Assembly: GCA_036501485.1 (NCBI GenBank)
Contig: DASYAG010000126.1
Location: 1 to 64,000, forward strand
Direction: 5' to 3'
Origin: PALSA-607 sp036501485
GTDB lineage: Bacteria > Actinomycetota > Actinomycetes > Acidothermales > Acidothermaceae
DNA: 64,000 nt
The notes under the pieces were generated by a model, which saw nothing but the letters and a program-made list of their open reading frames with translations, had not been told where the DNA came from and made no database searches. The position numbers and the translations under genes are program-made. Shown here one piece after another: positions 1 to 7,596 of the stretch. Numbering within the stretch: the first letter of the stretch is position 1; every line of letters starts with the position of its first letter.

Positions 1-324
1 CACTTGGCGTTCGTCGCCAGCCTTTATATAGATGCCGAACTCGTCGGCTCCCAGGCGCACCAGCACGTCTTTGGCGCGGATGCATTGTTTGAGCCGCGTT
101 GCGAACTGGACCAGCACGCCGTCGCCGACTGCGTAGCCGACGACCTCGTTCACATCATGGAACCCGTCGAGGTCGACACAAAGGATGGCACTGGGTGCCG
201 CGTCGACGGCGGGATTGGGACCTTGGGGTTTCTGACGGTCAAAGGCTCGGCGATCGGGGAGTGCCGTAAGCGCGTCCCGGAAGCGCGAAACCGTCGACCC
301 GTCGAGCACCGTGATTGGGCGCAT
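1..324 (-). CDS. Diguanylate cyclase (GGDEF domain), 3' end outside window
   Basis: The reading frame starts at an ATG at 324 and runs off the left edge, so only the first 108 residues are visible. They form the N-terminal half of a GGDEF domain: the DALTALPDRRAFD entry motif near residue 18, metal-binding Asp in CVDLDGF (about 49-55), and GADEF at 92-96 in place of GGDEF. An RxxD inhibitory site (RAKD, 83-86) lies exactly five residues before it, so product (c-di-GMP) feedback is likely. GGDEF enzymes condense two GTP to c-di-GMP in the cytoplasm; GADEF variants may or may not be active. No sensory domain precedes it in this frame, which is unusual but possible. Confidence 0.85.
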   Translation of the reverse strand, partial: MRPITVLDGSTVSRFRDALTALPDRRAFDRQKPQGPNPAVDAAPSAILCVDLDGFHDVNEVVGYAVGDGVLVQFATRLKQCIRAKDVLVRLGADEFGIYIKAGDERQV

Positions 325-496
325 CTCGCACCTCCCGAGACTGGCGATCGATGGATATTTAACTCTCCGTGTTCCCAACGTTACGGAAAGTAAACACAGT
401 GACGTTTGGGACAGATCGGGTACAGCCCCGACCCCCCCGCCGTCCGACCACCGTCGCGAACCGCCGCCGCCCGCCGCGCTCGCGTGGATCCCCGGG

Positions 497-1417
497 TTAG
501 GCGACCTCGATGACGACCTTGCCCTTGGCGTGGCCGCCCTCGACCGCAGCCATCGCGTCGGCTGCTTTGTCGAGTGGGATGGCGTCTTCGACGTGCGGAT
601 CGAGCTTGCGGTCGGCGACCATCGCAGCGAGGACGTCGAGGATCCGCGGGTCGTAGTCGCGCACGATCCCGTGCCCACCGACCTCCGCTGCGGTGGCTGG
701 GTCGGCTGCGCTGATCAGCTTCGTCTTGTCGGTGACTAGCTCGGCAACGGCCCGCAGTCCGTCTCCGCCGGCAAGATCGAGGATCGCGTCAACGCCGTCG
801 GGCATCAACTCCCTGACCCGGTCGGCTACCCCATCGCCGTACGCGACGAAGGTCGCACCAAGCGATTCGACGAGCGCTCGCTTTGCTTCGCTGGCGGTGC
901 CGATCACGAAGATGTCGAGGTCGCGGGCGATCTGTGCGGCCGCAACGCCAACGCCGGCACTTGCGCCGTTAATGAGCAGTGTCTGCCCGGGCTTGAGCTC
1001 GAGTTGGGTGACACCGTCATACGCGGTCGCGCCGGCGATGGAGAGTGTCGCGGCGTCGTTGAACGAGACGTGCGGCGGCTTGTGTGCCGTGCCGTCCGCC
1101 ACGAGCAGGGTGAATTCCGCCCAGGTGCCGGAGCCCGACGCGGCTCGGCCGAACACCTCATCGCCGACGGCGAACCCTTCGACGTCCTTCCCGACGGCGC
1201 GCACCACTCCGGAAGCCTCGAAGCCGAAGACGATCGGGAAACTGTCGGGCGGCGTCGCCCCGTAGGCCCCGGACCGGATCTTCCAGTCGACCGGGTTCAC
1301 CCCGGCGGCGCGCACCTGAACGAGCAGGTCAGCGGCGAGCGGGGTTGGCATGTCGATCTCCAGAAGCTCCTGGACGTCGGCGGTGCCGTTGCTGCGGTAA
1401 CCGAATGCCTTGACCAT
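497..1417 (-). CDS. NADP-dependent oxidoreductase, MDR/quinone reductase type
   Basis: 306 residues, the normal length for the medium-chain dehydrogenase/reductase superfamily of the zinc-free quinone oxidoreductase type. A GroES-like N-terminal fold (AGVNPVDWKIRSG near 38, GFEASGVV near 65) is followed by a Rossmann domain with the nucleotide loop INGASAGVGVAAAQIA near 150. The catalytic Cys/His zinc ligands of alcohol dehydrogenases are absent, so it should reduce quinones or enones with NADPH in the cytosol. It is divergent from the drug exporter gene at 1594, with about 176 bases between them that carry operator-like repeats, so it may share its regulator. The natural substrate cannot be told from sequence. 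Confidence 0.9.
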   Translation of the reverse strand: MVKAFGYRSNGTADVQELLEIDMPTPLAADLLVQVRAAGVNPVDWKIRSGAYGATPPDSFPIVFGFEASGVVRAVGKDVEGFAVGDEVFGRAASGSGTWAEFTLLVADGTAHKPPHVSFNDAATLSIAGATAYDGVTQLELKPGQTLLINGASAGVGVAAAQIARDLDIFVIGTASEAKRALVESLGATFVAYGDGVADRVRELMPDGVDAILDLAGGDGLRAVAELVTDKTKLISAADPATAAEVGGHGIVRDYDPRILDVLAAMVADRKLDPHVEDAIPLDKAADAMAAVEGGHAKGKVVIEVA

Positions 1418-1499
1418 GTTGGTCCAATCGCTCGTCGGAGGATTTCGACCCTAATAGCCCAACTGCCAGAGGTGATCGGCCAGGTGGCCTCGACAAAGT

Positions 1500-1533
1500 G
1501 GAGTCACCCGCTCCATGTGGAGACATCTACTCC
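1500..1533. promoter_or_regulatory. Tandem 15-bp dyads, candidate TetR operator
   Basis: Two 15-base imperfect palindromes of the form GGAG-N7-CTCC lie side by side, 1500-1514 (GGAGTCACCCGCTCC) and 1519-1533 (GGAGACATCTACTCC), centre to centre 19 bases. A further CTCCGT...ACGGAG inverted pair follows at about 1530-1560. They sit 60-95 bases upstream of the DHA2 exporter, whose downstream partner is a TetR repressor. This is inferred to be the repressor's site; no binding data are available. Confidence 0.5.
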
Positions 1534-1593
1534 GTATTGTGTTAGCGTGGTGAAACGGAGCAAAGAACTCCCTTTCCCTCGTAGGAGCAGAAC

Positions 1594-3156
1594 ATGATTG
1601 CCACAGACCTGGCGCCCGTAGCCGGCGCACCCCACGGCCCCTCCGGCCGGGCGTCCGTTACGGCCGACGCGAGCGTCACCACCCCGCCGTCCGCCCCGGC
1701 TTTAGAGGTCGAAAACCCGCACCACACGCGGCGATGGGCAATCCTCGCGGTGCTGGCGACCGCGCAGCTGATGGTGGTGCTCGACACGACCGTTGTGAAC
1801 ATCGCGCTGCCGTCGGCCCAGAAGGCGCTCGGATTTTCGACCGGCGACCGGCAATGGGTCGTGACCGCCTACGCCCTCGCGTTCGGCAGCCTGCTATTGC
1901 TCGGCGGGCGACTGGCCGACCTGCTCGGCCGCAAGCGCGTCTTCATCATCGGACTCATCGGCTTCGCCGCTGCCTCTGCGATCGGCGGGGCGGCTAACGG
2001 CTTCGGCATGTTGGTTACCGCGCGCGCTGTTCAAGGAGCGTTCGGAGCCATGCTCGCACCGGCCGGACTCGCGCTACTTACAACGACGTTCACACAGTCG
2101 AAGGAACGCGCGAAGGCATTCGGTATTTATGGCGCAATCGCCGGTGGCGGCGCTGCAGTCGGGTTATTGCTCGGCGGCGTCCTGACGGAGTACTTGTCGT
2201 GGCGCTGGTGCATGTACGTGAACCTGGTGTTCGCGATCGGTGCAGTCATCGGCGGCACAATCCTGTTGCACAACCAGCCGGCCGAGGAGCGCCCGCGTCT
2301 CGACATCCCTGGCGTCTTGACGGCGTCCGCCGGATTGTTCAGCTTGGTCTACGGCTTCTCGCACGCCGAGTCGGCGGGTTGGGGTTCGACGACGACCGTC
2401 GCGTTCCTGGTGGCTGGCGTCGCGCTACTGCTGTCGTTCGTATTCATTCAGACCCGTTCGCGTAATCCCTTGCTACCGCTGAGAATTCTGGCGAACCGCA
2501 ACCGCAGCGGTGCCTACCTCGCGATCTTCATTGCCGGCATGGGCATGTTCGGCGCGTTCCTGTTCCTCAGCTATTACATGCAGGGCACGCTGCACTACAG
2601 CGCCGTGATGTCAGGGCTCGCGTTCATCCCGCTGACGATTTCGCTGGTGGCTACTTCGATCACGTCGACGATTTTGCTGACGCCGCGAGTCGGACCTCGT
2701 TGGACCGTCGGCATCGGCATGCTCATCGCTTCGGCGGGCATGGTGCTGTTCAGTGGCATCGGCGCCCACACTGCGTACGCGGCGCACATCCTGCCTGGCA
2801 CGATCGTCATGGGCATCGGCATGGGCATGACGTTCTCTCGCGCGATGTCGCTCGCAACATCTGAGGTGCGGCACGACGACGCCGGCGTCGCATCGGCCCT
2901 CGTTTCCACTGGTCAGCAGGTCGGCGGCTCCATCGGCACCGCACTGCTCAACACATTGGCCGCGTCGGCTGCGGCTAGCTACGTCGCCGTGCACGGCAAG
3001 TCCGCGGCAGCGTTGGTCAATGCGTCGATTCACGGTTACGTCACCGCGTTCTGGTGGGCTGCTGGGATCTTCGCAATCGGCGCCGTTATCTGCGGATTCT
3101 TGTTGACCAGCGAGGTTTCCATGACAAGCGGGGACGCCGAGGTGCTCCCGTTGTGA
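1594..3156 (+). CDS. DHA2-family MFS multidrug exporter
   Basis: 520 residues with about 14 predicted membrane helices, the length and topology of the EmrB/QacA (DHA2) drug:H+ antiporters. The first helix begins near residue 48 and carries the family signature LDTTVVNIALPSAQ; the loop-2 motif GGRLADLLGRKRVF follows near 104. The first 45 residues are a Ser/Ala/Pro-rich cytoplasmic tail. A GGAG ribosome site lies 7 bases before the ATG. The stop overlaps the GTG of the following TetR gene by 4 bases (GTGA), so exporter and regulator are co-translated. Substrates are probably cationic or hydrophobic toxic compounds, but this is inferred only from the family. Confidence 0.93.
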   Translation: MIATDLAPVAGAPHGPSGRASVTADASVTTPPSAPALEVENPHHTRRWAILAVLATAQLMVVLDTTVVNIALPSAQKALGFSTGDRQWVVTAYALAFGSLLLLGGRLADLLGRKRVFIIGLIGFAAASAIGGAANGFGMLVTARAVQGAFGAMLAPAGLALLTTTFTQSKERAKAFGIYGAIAGGGAAVGLLLGGVLTEYLSWRWCMYVNLVFAIGAVIGGTILLHNQPAEERPRLDIPGVLTASAGLFSLVYGFSHAESAGWGSTTTVAFLVAGVALLLSFVFIQTRSRNPLLPLRILANRNRSGAYLAIFIAGMGMFGAFLFLSYYMQGTLHYSAVMSGLAFIPLTISLVATSITSTILLTPRVGPRWTVGIGMLIASAGMVLFSGIGAHTAYAAHILPGTIVMGIGMGMTFSRAMSLATSEVRHDDAGVASALVSTGQQVGGSIGTALLNTLAASAAASYVAVHGKSAAALVNASIHGYVTAFWWAAGIFAIGAVICGFLLTSEVSMTSGDAEVLPL

Positions 3157-3881
3157 GCACCGATCAGGTTGTCGCGGGCGAGACGGCAACGGTTCCCGGT
3201 GACGTGGCCTACGCTGCCGGGATGACCGCCACCGACCCGGCGTCCCGCGTGGTTCGCAAGGACGTTGCCCGCAACCAGGCCCTGCTGCTCGCCGCGGCCG
3301 ACGAGGTCTTCACCGAGCGGGGCGCGGATGCGACGCTCGACGACATCGCGCGCCATGCAGGCGTCGGGGTCGCGACGGCCTATCGCCACTTCGAGAACAA
3401 GCAGGCGCTGCTCGCGGCGATGTTCGAGGACCGGCTGAACAAGATCCTGCAGATGATGGAGGATGCCGACGCGTTGCCGGATCCGCGCGAGTCTTTCGAG
3501 GCGTTCGTGTACGGGGTTGCGGCCATGCAGTCGCACGATCGCGGCATGCGTGAGGTGATGCGCACCGACCACGGCATCGACAAGGTGTCGGCGATTCGGC
3601 AGCGAGTGCAGCCGATCGCGATCCGGATCGTTGAGCGAGCGCGCGCGGCCGGCATCCTGCGTCCGGAGCTGGAGACGAACGACATCCCGATGGTGCTCTG
3701 GATGACCGGTGCGATCAGCGACTACGCGGGCCCCGTGTCGCCCGATTTGTGGCGCCGATACCTCGACTTGATGCTCGACGGGATGCTGGCCGAGTCGTTG
3801 CCCCGTCGCACGATCAGCGTCCCCGCGCTCGACCAGAGTCAGCTGGAGACGGCGATGCACAACTGGCACTCCCACCGCTAA
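3153..3881 (+). CDS. TetR/AcrR-family transcriptional regulator
   Basis: 242 residues. The N-terminal helix-turn-helix spans about 30-80 (ATLDDIARHAGVGVATAYRHF is the recognition region), followed by an all-helical ligand domain of the SbtR-like C-terminal type. I chose GTG 3153, which overlaps the exporter stop as GTGA; an ATG at 3222 is the alternative and would remove 23 poorly conserved residues. The longer in-frame ORF from 3054 is inside the exporter and unlikely. Being co-transcribed with the DHA2 pump suggests it is the pump's own repressor, released by a substrate drug. The tandem dyads at 1500-1533 are its most likely target. Confidence 0.9.
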   Translation: MSTDQVVAGETATVPGDVAYAAGMTATDPASRVVRKDVARNQALLLAAADEVFTERGADATLDDIARHAGVGVATAYRHFENKQALLAAMFEDRLNKILQMMEDADALPDPRESFEAFVYGVAAMQSHDRGMREVMRTDHGIDKVSAIRQRVQPIAIRIVERARAAGILRPELETNDIPMVLWMTGAISDYAGPVSPDLWRRYLDLMLDGMLAESLPRRTISVPALDQSQLETAMHNWHSHR

Positions 3882-4033
3882 GCGCACCACTCCGCCGTCC
3901 GCCCACCGGCCGGCCGGCGTCCGCCCGGCAAATCGCGCGCAGTCCCGCGTCCCGCGTCCCGCCGTGCGAGTGTTGGTCACAAGCGCGCGCAAGTACGCGT
4001 GCGCAAGAGCACACGTTGGGGACCAGCACCCTG

Positions 4034-4065
4034 CGGGACAGGCCGACGGCGGGACAGGCCGACGG
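4034..4065. repeat. Two tandem 16-bp GC-rich repeats
   Basis: The intergenic space 3882-4090 contains a 16-base unit beginning CGGGACAGGCCGACGG at 4034 and repeated exactly at 4050. Otherwise this stretch between the convergent TetR and SRPBCC genes shows no gene and no clear terminator hairpin. Confidence 0.7.
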
Positions 4066-4090
4066 CGGGGTGGTGCGGACGGCGCGGCGG

Positions 4091-4525
4091 CTAGGTGTTG
4101 GGGGTGCCTTTACCTTGCGTGATGAGGTCGCGCAGGCTGCCGTCGATGTAGAAGGTCCACGCACTCGCGCAACTTTCGAAGCACTCGCCTTGCGGGACCA
4201 AGCCAACGTGGGTGAAGCGAACCTCGGTACCGCCCGCCACCGGCGCGATGTCGAAGGTGATGTCGGTACCCGTCCACTCGGTCTTGTCCTTGACGAACTC
4301 GAGGTAGCCGTCGAGCACATGCCACGCGACGCGCTTACCGGGGACGAACTCGGTGATGCGCTGCTTGCTGCGGTGCACTTCCTCGTAGCGGTAGGTGAAT
4401 TCGGCGCCGAGTGAGTCGGTGTCGCCCTCGATGTCGCCTGACCACCATCCGCGCACGTTGTTGATCGCAGCGAACACATCGTCGGTACTTTGCGGCACCG
4501 CGAACGCAACTGTGTAGTCGTTCAT
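4091..4525 (-). CDS. SRPBCC / AHSA1-like ligand-binding protein
   Basis: 144 residues, a single START/SRPBCC (Bet v1-like) fold: an N-terminal strand FAVPQSTDDVFAAINNVRGWW, a central strand region with EFTYRYEEVH and a C-terminal helix ending FYIDGSLRDLITQGKG. Members bind hydrophobic ligands or act as co-chaperone-like (AHSA1) proteins; no catalytic residues can be assigned. Its ATG overlaps the stop of the upstream short-chain dehydrogenase gene by 4 bases (ATGA), so the two form an operon and may act on related molecules. Confidence 0.85.
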   Translation of the reverse strand: MNDYTVAFAVPQSTDDVFAAINNVRGWWSGDIEGDTDSLGAEFTYRYEEVHRSKQRITEFVPGKRVAWHVLDGYLEFVKDKTEWTGTDITFDIAPVAGGTEVRFTHVGLVPQGECFESCASAWTFYIDGSLRDLITQGKGTPNT

Positions 4526-5265
4526 GACGCCATCGCTGCGTTCTGGCGCTCAAGGGCCTTTGCTGCGCCGCTGGTCCAACCTAACGCGATCGACGCCGAC
4601 ATCGGGTCGGGGAAGATCTCCTCGTCACCATTCTCCACGCCGTCCAAGATGGCTGCCGCAACTGACGAAGCCGACGCCTTCGGGATGTCGAGGCCCGCCG
4701 TCATGTCTGTGTCGGTCGGACCAGTCAGCACGGCGTGCACGCGAATGCCACGGCCGGCCAGCAGCACACGCAACGACTGAGCGAGGGACAACCCGGCCGC
4801 CTTCGAAATCGAGTAGGCCGGGATCATCGGGAACGGCGCGAGAGCCGTTGCCGACAACGCGTTGACGATGACTCCACGCGATGTCGTAAGTAGCGGCAGA
4901 AATGCCTGCGTCACGCTGTACGTGCCGAGCAGGTTCACCGCGAGGTGTTGCTCCAGAACGGCGCGATCCGTCAGGTCGTCGTAGAGCGCGATGCCGGCGT
5001 TGTTGATGAGGATGTCCAGCGCATCGACTTTCGAGACGGCGGCGTTAATGTCCGACGCCGAAGTCACGTCGAGCGTCAGCGGCACGACGCGCGAGTCCGG
5101 GTGCGTGAACGGCTGACGCGTGCCGGCGTACACCCGCCGCGCACCGCGGCTCAAAGCCTCTTCGACCAACGCCCGGCCGATGCCTCGATTCGCACCCGTG
5201 ACAAGCACTGTGCTGTCAAGAATTACTGCAGGGACGACGTCCGCCCGGTTTGTAGCCTGTGTCAT
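4522..5265 (-). CDS. Short-chain dehydrogenase/reductase (SDR)
   Basis: 247 residues, a classical SDR. The nucleotide-binding loop TGANRGIG lies near 23-30, the structural NNAG motif near 87-90 and the catalytic YSISK (Tyr-xxx-Lys) near 150, with the catalytic Ser in the SATALAPF segment before it. It should oxidise or reduce a hydroxy/keto group with NAD(P)H in the cytosol. The gene heads a two-gene operon with the SRPBCC protein. It is divergent from the ECF sigma gene, and the 137-base gap holds a long stem-loop at 5311-5361. Confidence 0.92.
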   Translation of the reverse strand: MTQATNRADVVPAVILDSTVLVTGANRGIGRALVEEALSRGARRVYAGTRQPFTHPDSRVVPLTLDVTSASDINAAVSKVDALDILINNAGIALYDDLTDRAVLEQHLAVNLLGTYSVTQAFLPLLTTSRGVIVNALSATALAPFPMIPAYSISKAAGLSLAQSLRVLLAGRGIRVHAVLTGPTDTDMTAGLDIPKASASSVAAAILDGVENGDEEIFPDPMSASIALGWTSGAAKALERQNAAMAS

Positions 5266-5310
5266 TTCGTTCTCCCATGACGTGATAGTTCGGTCACAGG
5301 GACAGACAAG

Positions 5311-5361
5311 GCGGGCGGCCCAAACTGGTCACCAAAACAGCGACCAGTTCAGGTGGCCCGC
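5311..5361. promoter_or_regulatory. Long interrupted dyad between divergent SDR and sigma genes
   Basis: AACTGGTC (5323-5330) and GACCAGTT (5342-5349) are perfect inverted repeats around an 11-base loop; the pairing continues imperfectly outward through GC-rich arms to 5311 and 5361 (15 of 20 positions per arm pair). It is either an operator shared by the divergent genes or an RNA hairpin in the sigma-factor leader. No U-run follows it, which argues against a terminator. Confidence 0.55.
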
Positions 5362-5402
5362 GGTGTCAGTACGGGGAGATGATCGATGCGTGGAGGTGGC
5401 AG

Positions 5403-6392
5403 ATGTCTGAGTTGATCCAGCGCGCGCGCCAAGGCGATCGCGAGGCGTTCACGGAGCTGGTCGAACCGCACCGGCGCGAACTGCAAGTGCATTGCTACCG
5501 CATGCTCGGCTCGCTGCAAGATGCCGAAGATGCGCTGCAGGAAACGCTGCTCGCGGCGTGGCTCGGGCTCGACGGTTTCGAGGGTCGCTCGTCGGTGCAC
5601 ACCTGGCTGTATCGCATCGCGACCAACCGCTGCCTCAACCAGCTCCGATCGTCGAACCGGCGGCCGGTGACCGCGGCGCCGTTGCCGATCACGCCCCCCG
5701 AGCCGACGCGACTCGGCGAAGTGCTGTGGTTGCAGCCGTATCCCGACGCGCTCCTCGAGGGACTTTCCGACGAGGCGCCTGGCCCTGAGGCGCGCTACGA
5801 ATCTCGCGAGGCGATCTCGCTGGCGTTCGTGACCGCCGTCCAACTGCTGCCGCCAAATCAACGCGCGGTGCTACTGCTGCGCGACGTCCTCGGCTACCGC
5901 GCGAGTGAGTCCGCCGAGCTGCTCGGACTCACCGAGGATGCGATCACGAGTGCCCTCAAACGAGCCCGCGCGACGATGGACCAGTCGCGGTCGCCGGGTC
6001 TGCCACCGCCCGCTCCGGACAGTCCGGAGGAGCGCGCGTTGCTCGAACGCTTCGTTGCAGCCTTTACTTCGCTGGACGTCGATGGGCTGGTCGCGTTGAT
6101 GACCGATGACGCGTGGGTGCGGATGCCGCCACTGCCGTTCGAGTACCGCGGGACAGCGGCGGTGCACGCCTTCTTCCTGGCGACTGCTCCACACCGGCTT
6201 GGCATCGCGCGGCTGGTGCCGGTGCGTGCCAATGGGCAGCCGGCATGGGGGGAGTACCGCCGCGACTCGGCTTCCGGAGGGCTGCACCTGATGGGCATCG
6301 AGGTCGTCGGATTCGCCGGCGACCGCGTCAGCGAGATCACCAGATTCGAGACCACGGTCGCGCCCCACTTCGGCCTCCCCCGCACGCTCTAG
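5403..6392 (+). CDS. ECF sigma factor of the TIGR02960 (SigX5) type with SnoaL-like C-terminus
   Basis: 329 residues. Sigma region 2 covers about 5-75 (LVEPHRRELQVHCYRMLGS, RIATNRCLNQLR) and region 4 about 130-190 (LLRDVLGYRASESAELLGL). The last 130 residues form a SnoaL/NTF2-like domain (ERFVAAFTSLDVDGLVALM), as in the ECF41-like groups where this extension controls sigma activity in place of a separate anti-sigma factor. I chose ATG 5403 because GGAGG lies 6 bases upstream; ATG 5379 has no usable spacing. No anti-sigma gene is adjacent, consistent with this class. Its regulon is unknown. Confidence 0.9.
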   Translation: MSELIQRARQGDREAFTELVEPHRRELQVHCYRMLGSLQDAEDALQETLLAAWLGLDGFEGRSSVHTWLYRIATNRCLNQLRSSNRRPVTAAPLPITPPEPTRLGEVLWLQPYPDALLEGLSDEAPGPEARYESREAISLAFVTAVQLLPPNQRAVLLLRDVLGYRASESAELLGLTEDAITSALKRARATMDQSRSPGLPPPAPDSPEERALLERFVAAFTSLDVDGLVALMTDDAWVRMPPLPFEYRGTAAVHAFFLATAPHRLGIARLVPVRANGQPAWGEYRRDSASGGLHLMGIEVVGFAGDRVSEITRFETTVAPHFGLPRTL

Positions 6393-6397
6393 GGCGC

Positions 6398-6514
6398 GCT
6401 TTGCTCTGTTGCCGTGGAGCAACAGCTCAGCTCTGCTCCTGTAGAGCAACAGTTCAGCTCTGCTCCTGTAGAGCAACAGCTCAGCTCTGCTCCTGTAGAG
6501 CAACAGAGCAAAGC
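6398..6514 (+). repeat. Array A: four 27-bp hairpin repeats with 15-bp terminal inverted repeats
   Basis: Starts 5 bases after the sigma-factor stop. Four 27-base units (6404-6430, 6431-6457, 6458-6484, 6485-6511) are joined head to tail; each can fold (for example CTGTTGC...GCAACAG) and units are linked by CAGCTCAGCTCTG. The ends are perfect 15-bp inverted repeats, GCTTTGCTCTGTTGC at 6398-6412 and its complement at 6500-6514. Related arrays occur at 27788-27881 and 35004-35093. There is no U-run, so a plain terminator role is uncertain. Confidence 0.9.
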
Positions 6515-6570
6515 TTCCGGCGAAGCACTAAGCCCAAGCGCGATGGACGCGTCTTGCACGGTTGGCCGGC

Positions 6571-6609
6571 GTAGGTTAGGGTCCCCTTAGTTAGGTAACC
6601 CTATCCAAA
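6571..6609 (+). promoter_or_regulatory. Two tandem IdeR/DtxR-like iron boxes
   Basis: Compared with the DtxR/IdeR consensus TTAGGTTAGSCTAACCTAA, 6571-6589 matches at 14 of 19 positions (strong left half TAGGTTAG) and 6591-6609 (TTAGGTAACCCTATCCAAA) at 15 of 19. Their starts are 20 bases apart. They lie immediately upstream of the EfeU start at 6626, where an Fe2+-loaded repressor would block transcription of the iron uptake operon. Confidence 0.65.
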
Positions 6610-6625
6610 CTCGCAGGGAGGCGGC

Positions 6626-7492
6626 GTGCTTCCGACCTTTGTCATCGGGCTGCGCGAAGGCCTCGAGGCATCGCTGATCGTTGGCATCGTGGCCGCGTTC
6701 CTGGGCAAACAGGGTCGCTGTGACGCGCTGCGCCAGGTGTGGATCGGGGTTGGCGTCGCCGTCGCGATCTGTATCGCGGTCGGCGTCGGGCTGCAAATCG
6801 CAACGACGGATCTCCCGCAACGCCAGCAAGAGGGACTCGAGACCGTCGTCGGCCTGTTCGCGGTCGCGATGGTCACTTACATGATCTTGTGGATGCGCAA
6901 GCACTCGCGCGACCTCAAGGGTCAACTCGAAGGCGCAACCGCGGCGGCGTTGGCGCAAGGTTCCGCCCGCGCACTCGTCGTGATGGCCTTCCTCGCGGTG
7001 CTGCGCGAGGGCTTCGAAACGGCCGTGTTTTTGCTGGCCACGTTTCGCGCGAGCGGGAACGCAGCAGCGAGCGCGACAGGTGCAGTACTCGGCATCGCGG
7101 TCGCGGTCCTACTCGGCTACTGCATCTATCACGGCGGGGTGCGGATCAACTTGTCGCGGTTCTTCCGCACGACCGGCGTGGTGCTGATCGTCGTCGCGGC
7201 CGGACTAGTTATGACCGCGGCGCACACCGCGAACGAAGCGGGCTGGCTCAACGTCGGACAGGTTCAGGCGTTCGACCTGTCCTGGCTGATCCATCCGGGC
7301 ACCGCAATGTCGGCTGTACTTACCGGCGTCCTGGGGCTCCAGGTGTATCCGGTGTGGATCGAGGTCGCGGCCTACCTCGCGTACTTGGTGCCGATGTTGG
7401 TGCTGACCCTCTGGCCAACAAAACGACGGCAGCCCGGACGTCGACAGGTGGCGTCCGCAATGCCGGCGGCGATCTCCCGCGCGGCGCCTTAG
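6626..7492 (+). CDS. efeU: FTR1-family iron permease EfeU
   Basis: 288 residues with seven predicted membrane helices. Two copies of the REGLE iron-binding motif of FTR1/EfeU permeases are present: REGLEA at about 10-15 in the first helix and REGFET near 129. These glutamates carry ferric iron across the inner membrane. Start is GTG 6626 with GGGAGG 6-11 bases upstream. It is the first gene of an efeU-efeO-efeB cassette and lies directly behind two IdeR-like boxes, so iron repression is expected. The C-terminal tail is basic and Ala-rich without recognised function. Confidence 0.95.
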   Translation: MLPTFVIGLREGLEASLIVGIVAAFLGKQGRCDALRQVWIGVGVAVAICIAVGVGLQIATTDLPQRQQEGLETVVGLFAVAMVTYMILWMRKHSRDLKGQLEGATAAALAQGSARALVVMAFLAVLREGFETAVFLLATFRASGNAAASATGAVLGIAVAVLLGYCIYHGGVRINLSRFFRTTGVVLIVVAAGLVMTAAHTANEAGWLNVGQVQAFDLSWLIHPGTAMSAVLTGVLGLQVYPVWIEVAAYLAYLVPMLVLTLWPTKRRQPGRRQVASAMPAAISRAAP

Positions 7493-7596
7493 CAATCACC
7501 CCCATCGTCGACGCCGCAACGACGCGCGTCGCTTCATCGACCATGCCCGCGCACACGCCGCCGGCCATCCGCAGTGACGATCTGAATCGGGAACTC

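Noticed and set aside
3036..3992. Minus-strand frame of 318 codons opposite the TetR gene
   Set aside because: Antisense of a well-formed TetR protein; no family pattern.
6398..6514. Coding origin of the array as a repeat protein (LLYRSRAEL-type frames)
   Set aside because: All three arrays are intergenic, have different reading frames and orientation, and keep inverted ends rather than codons.
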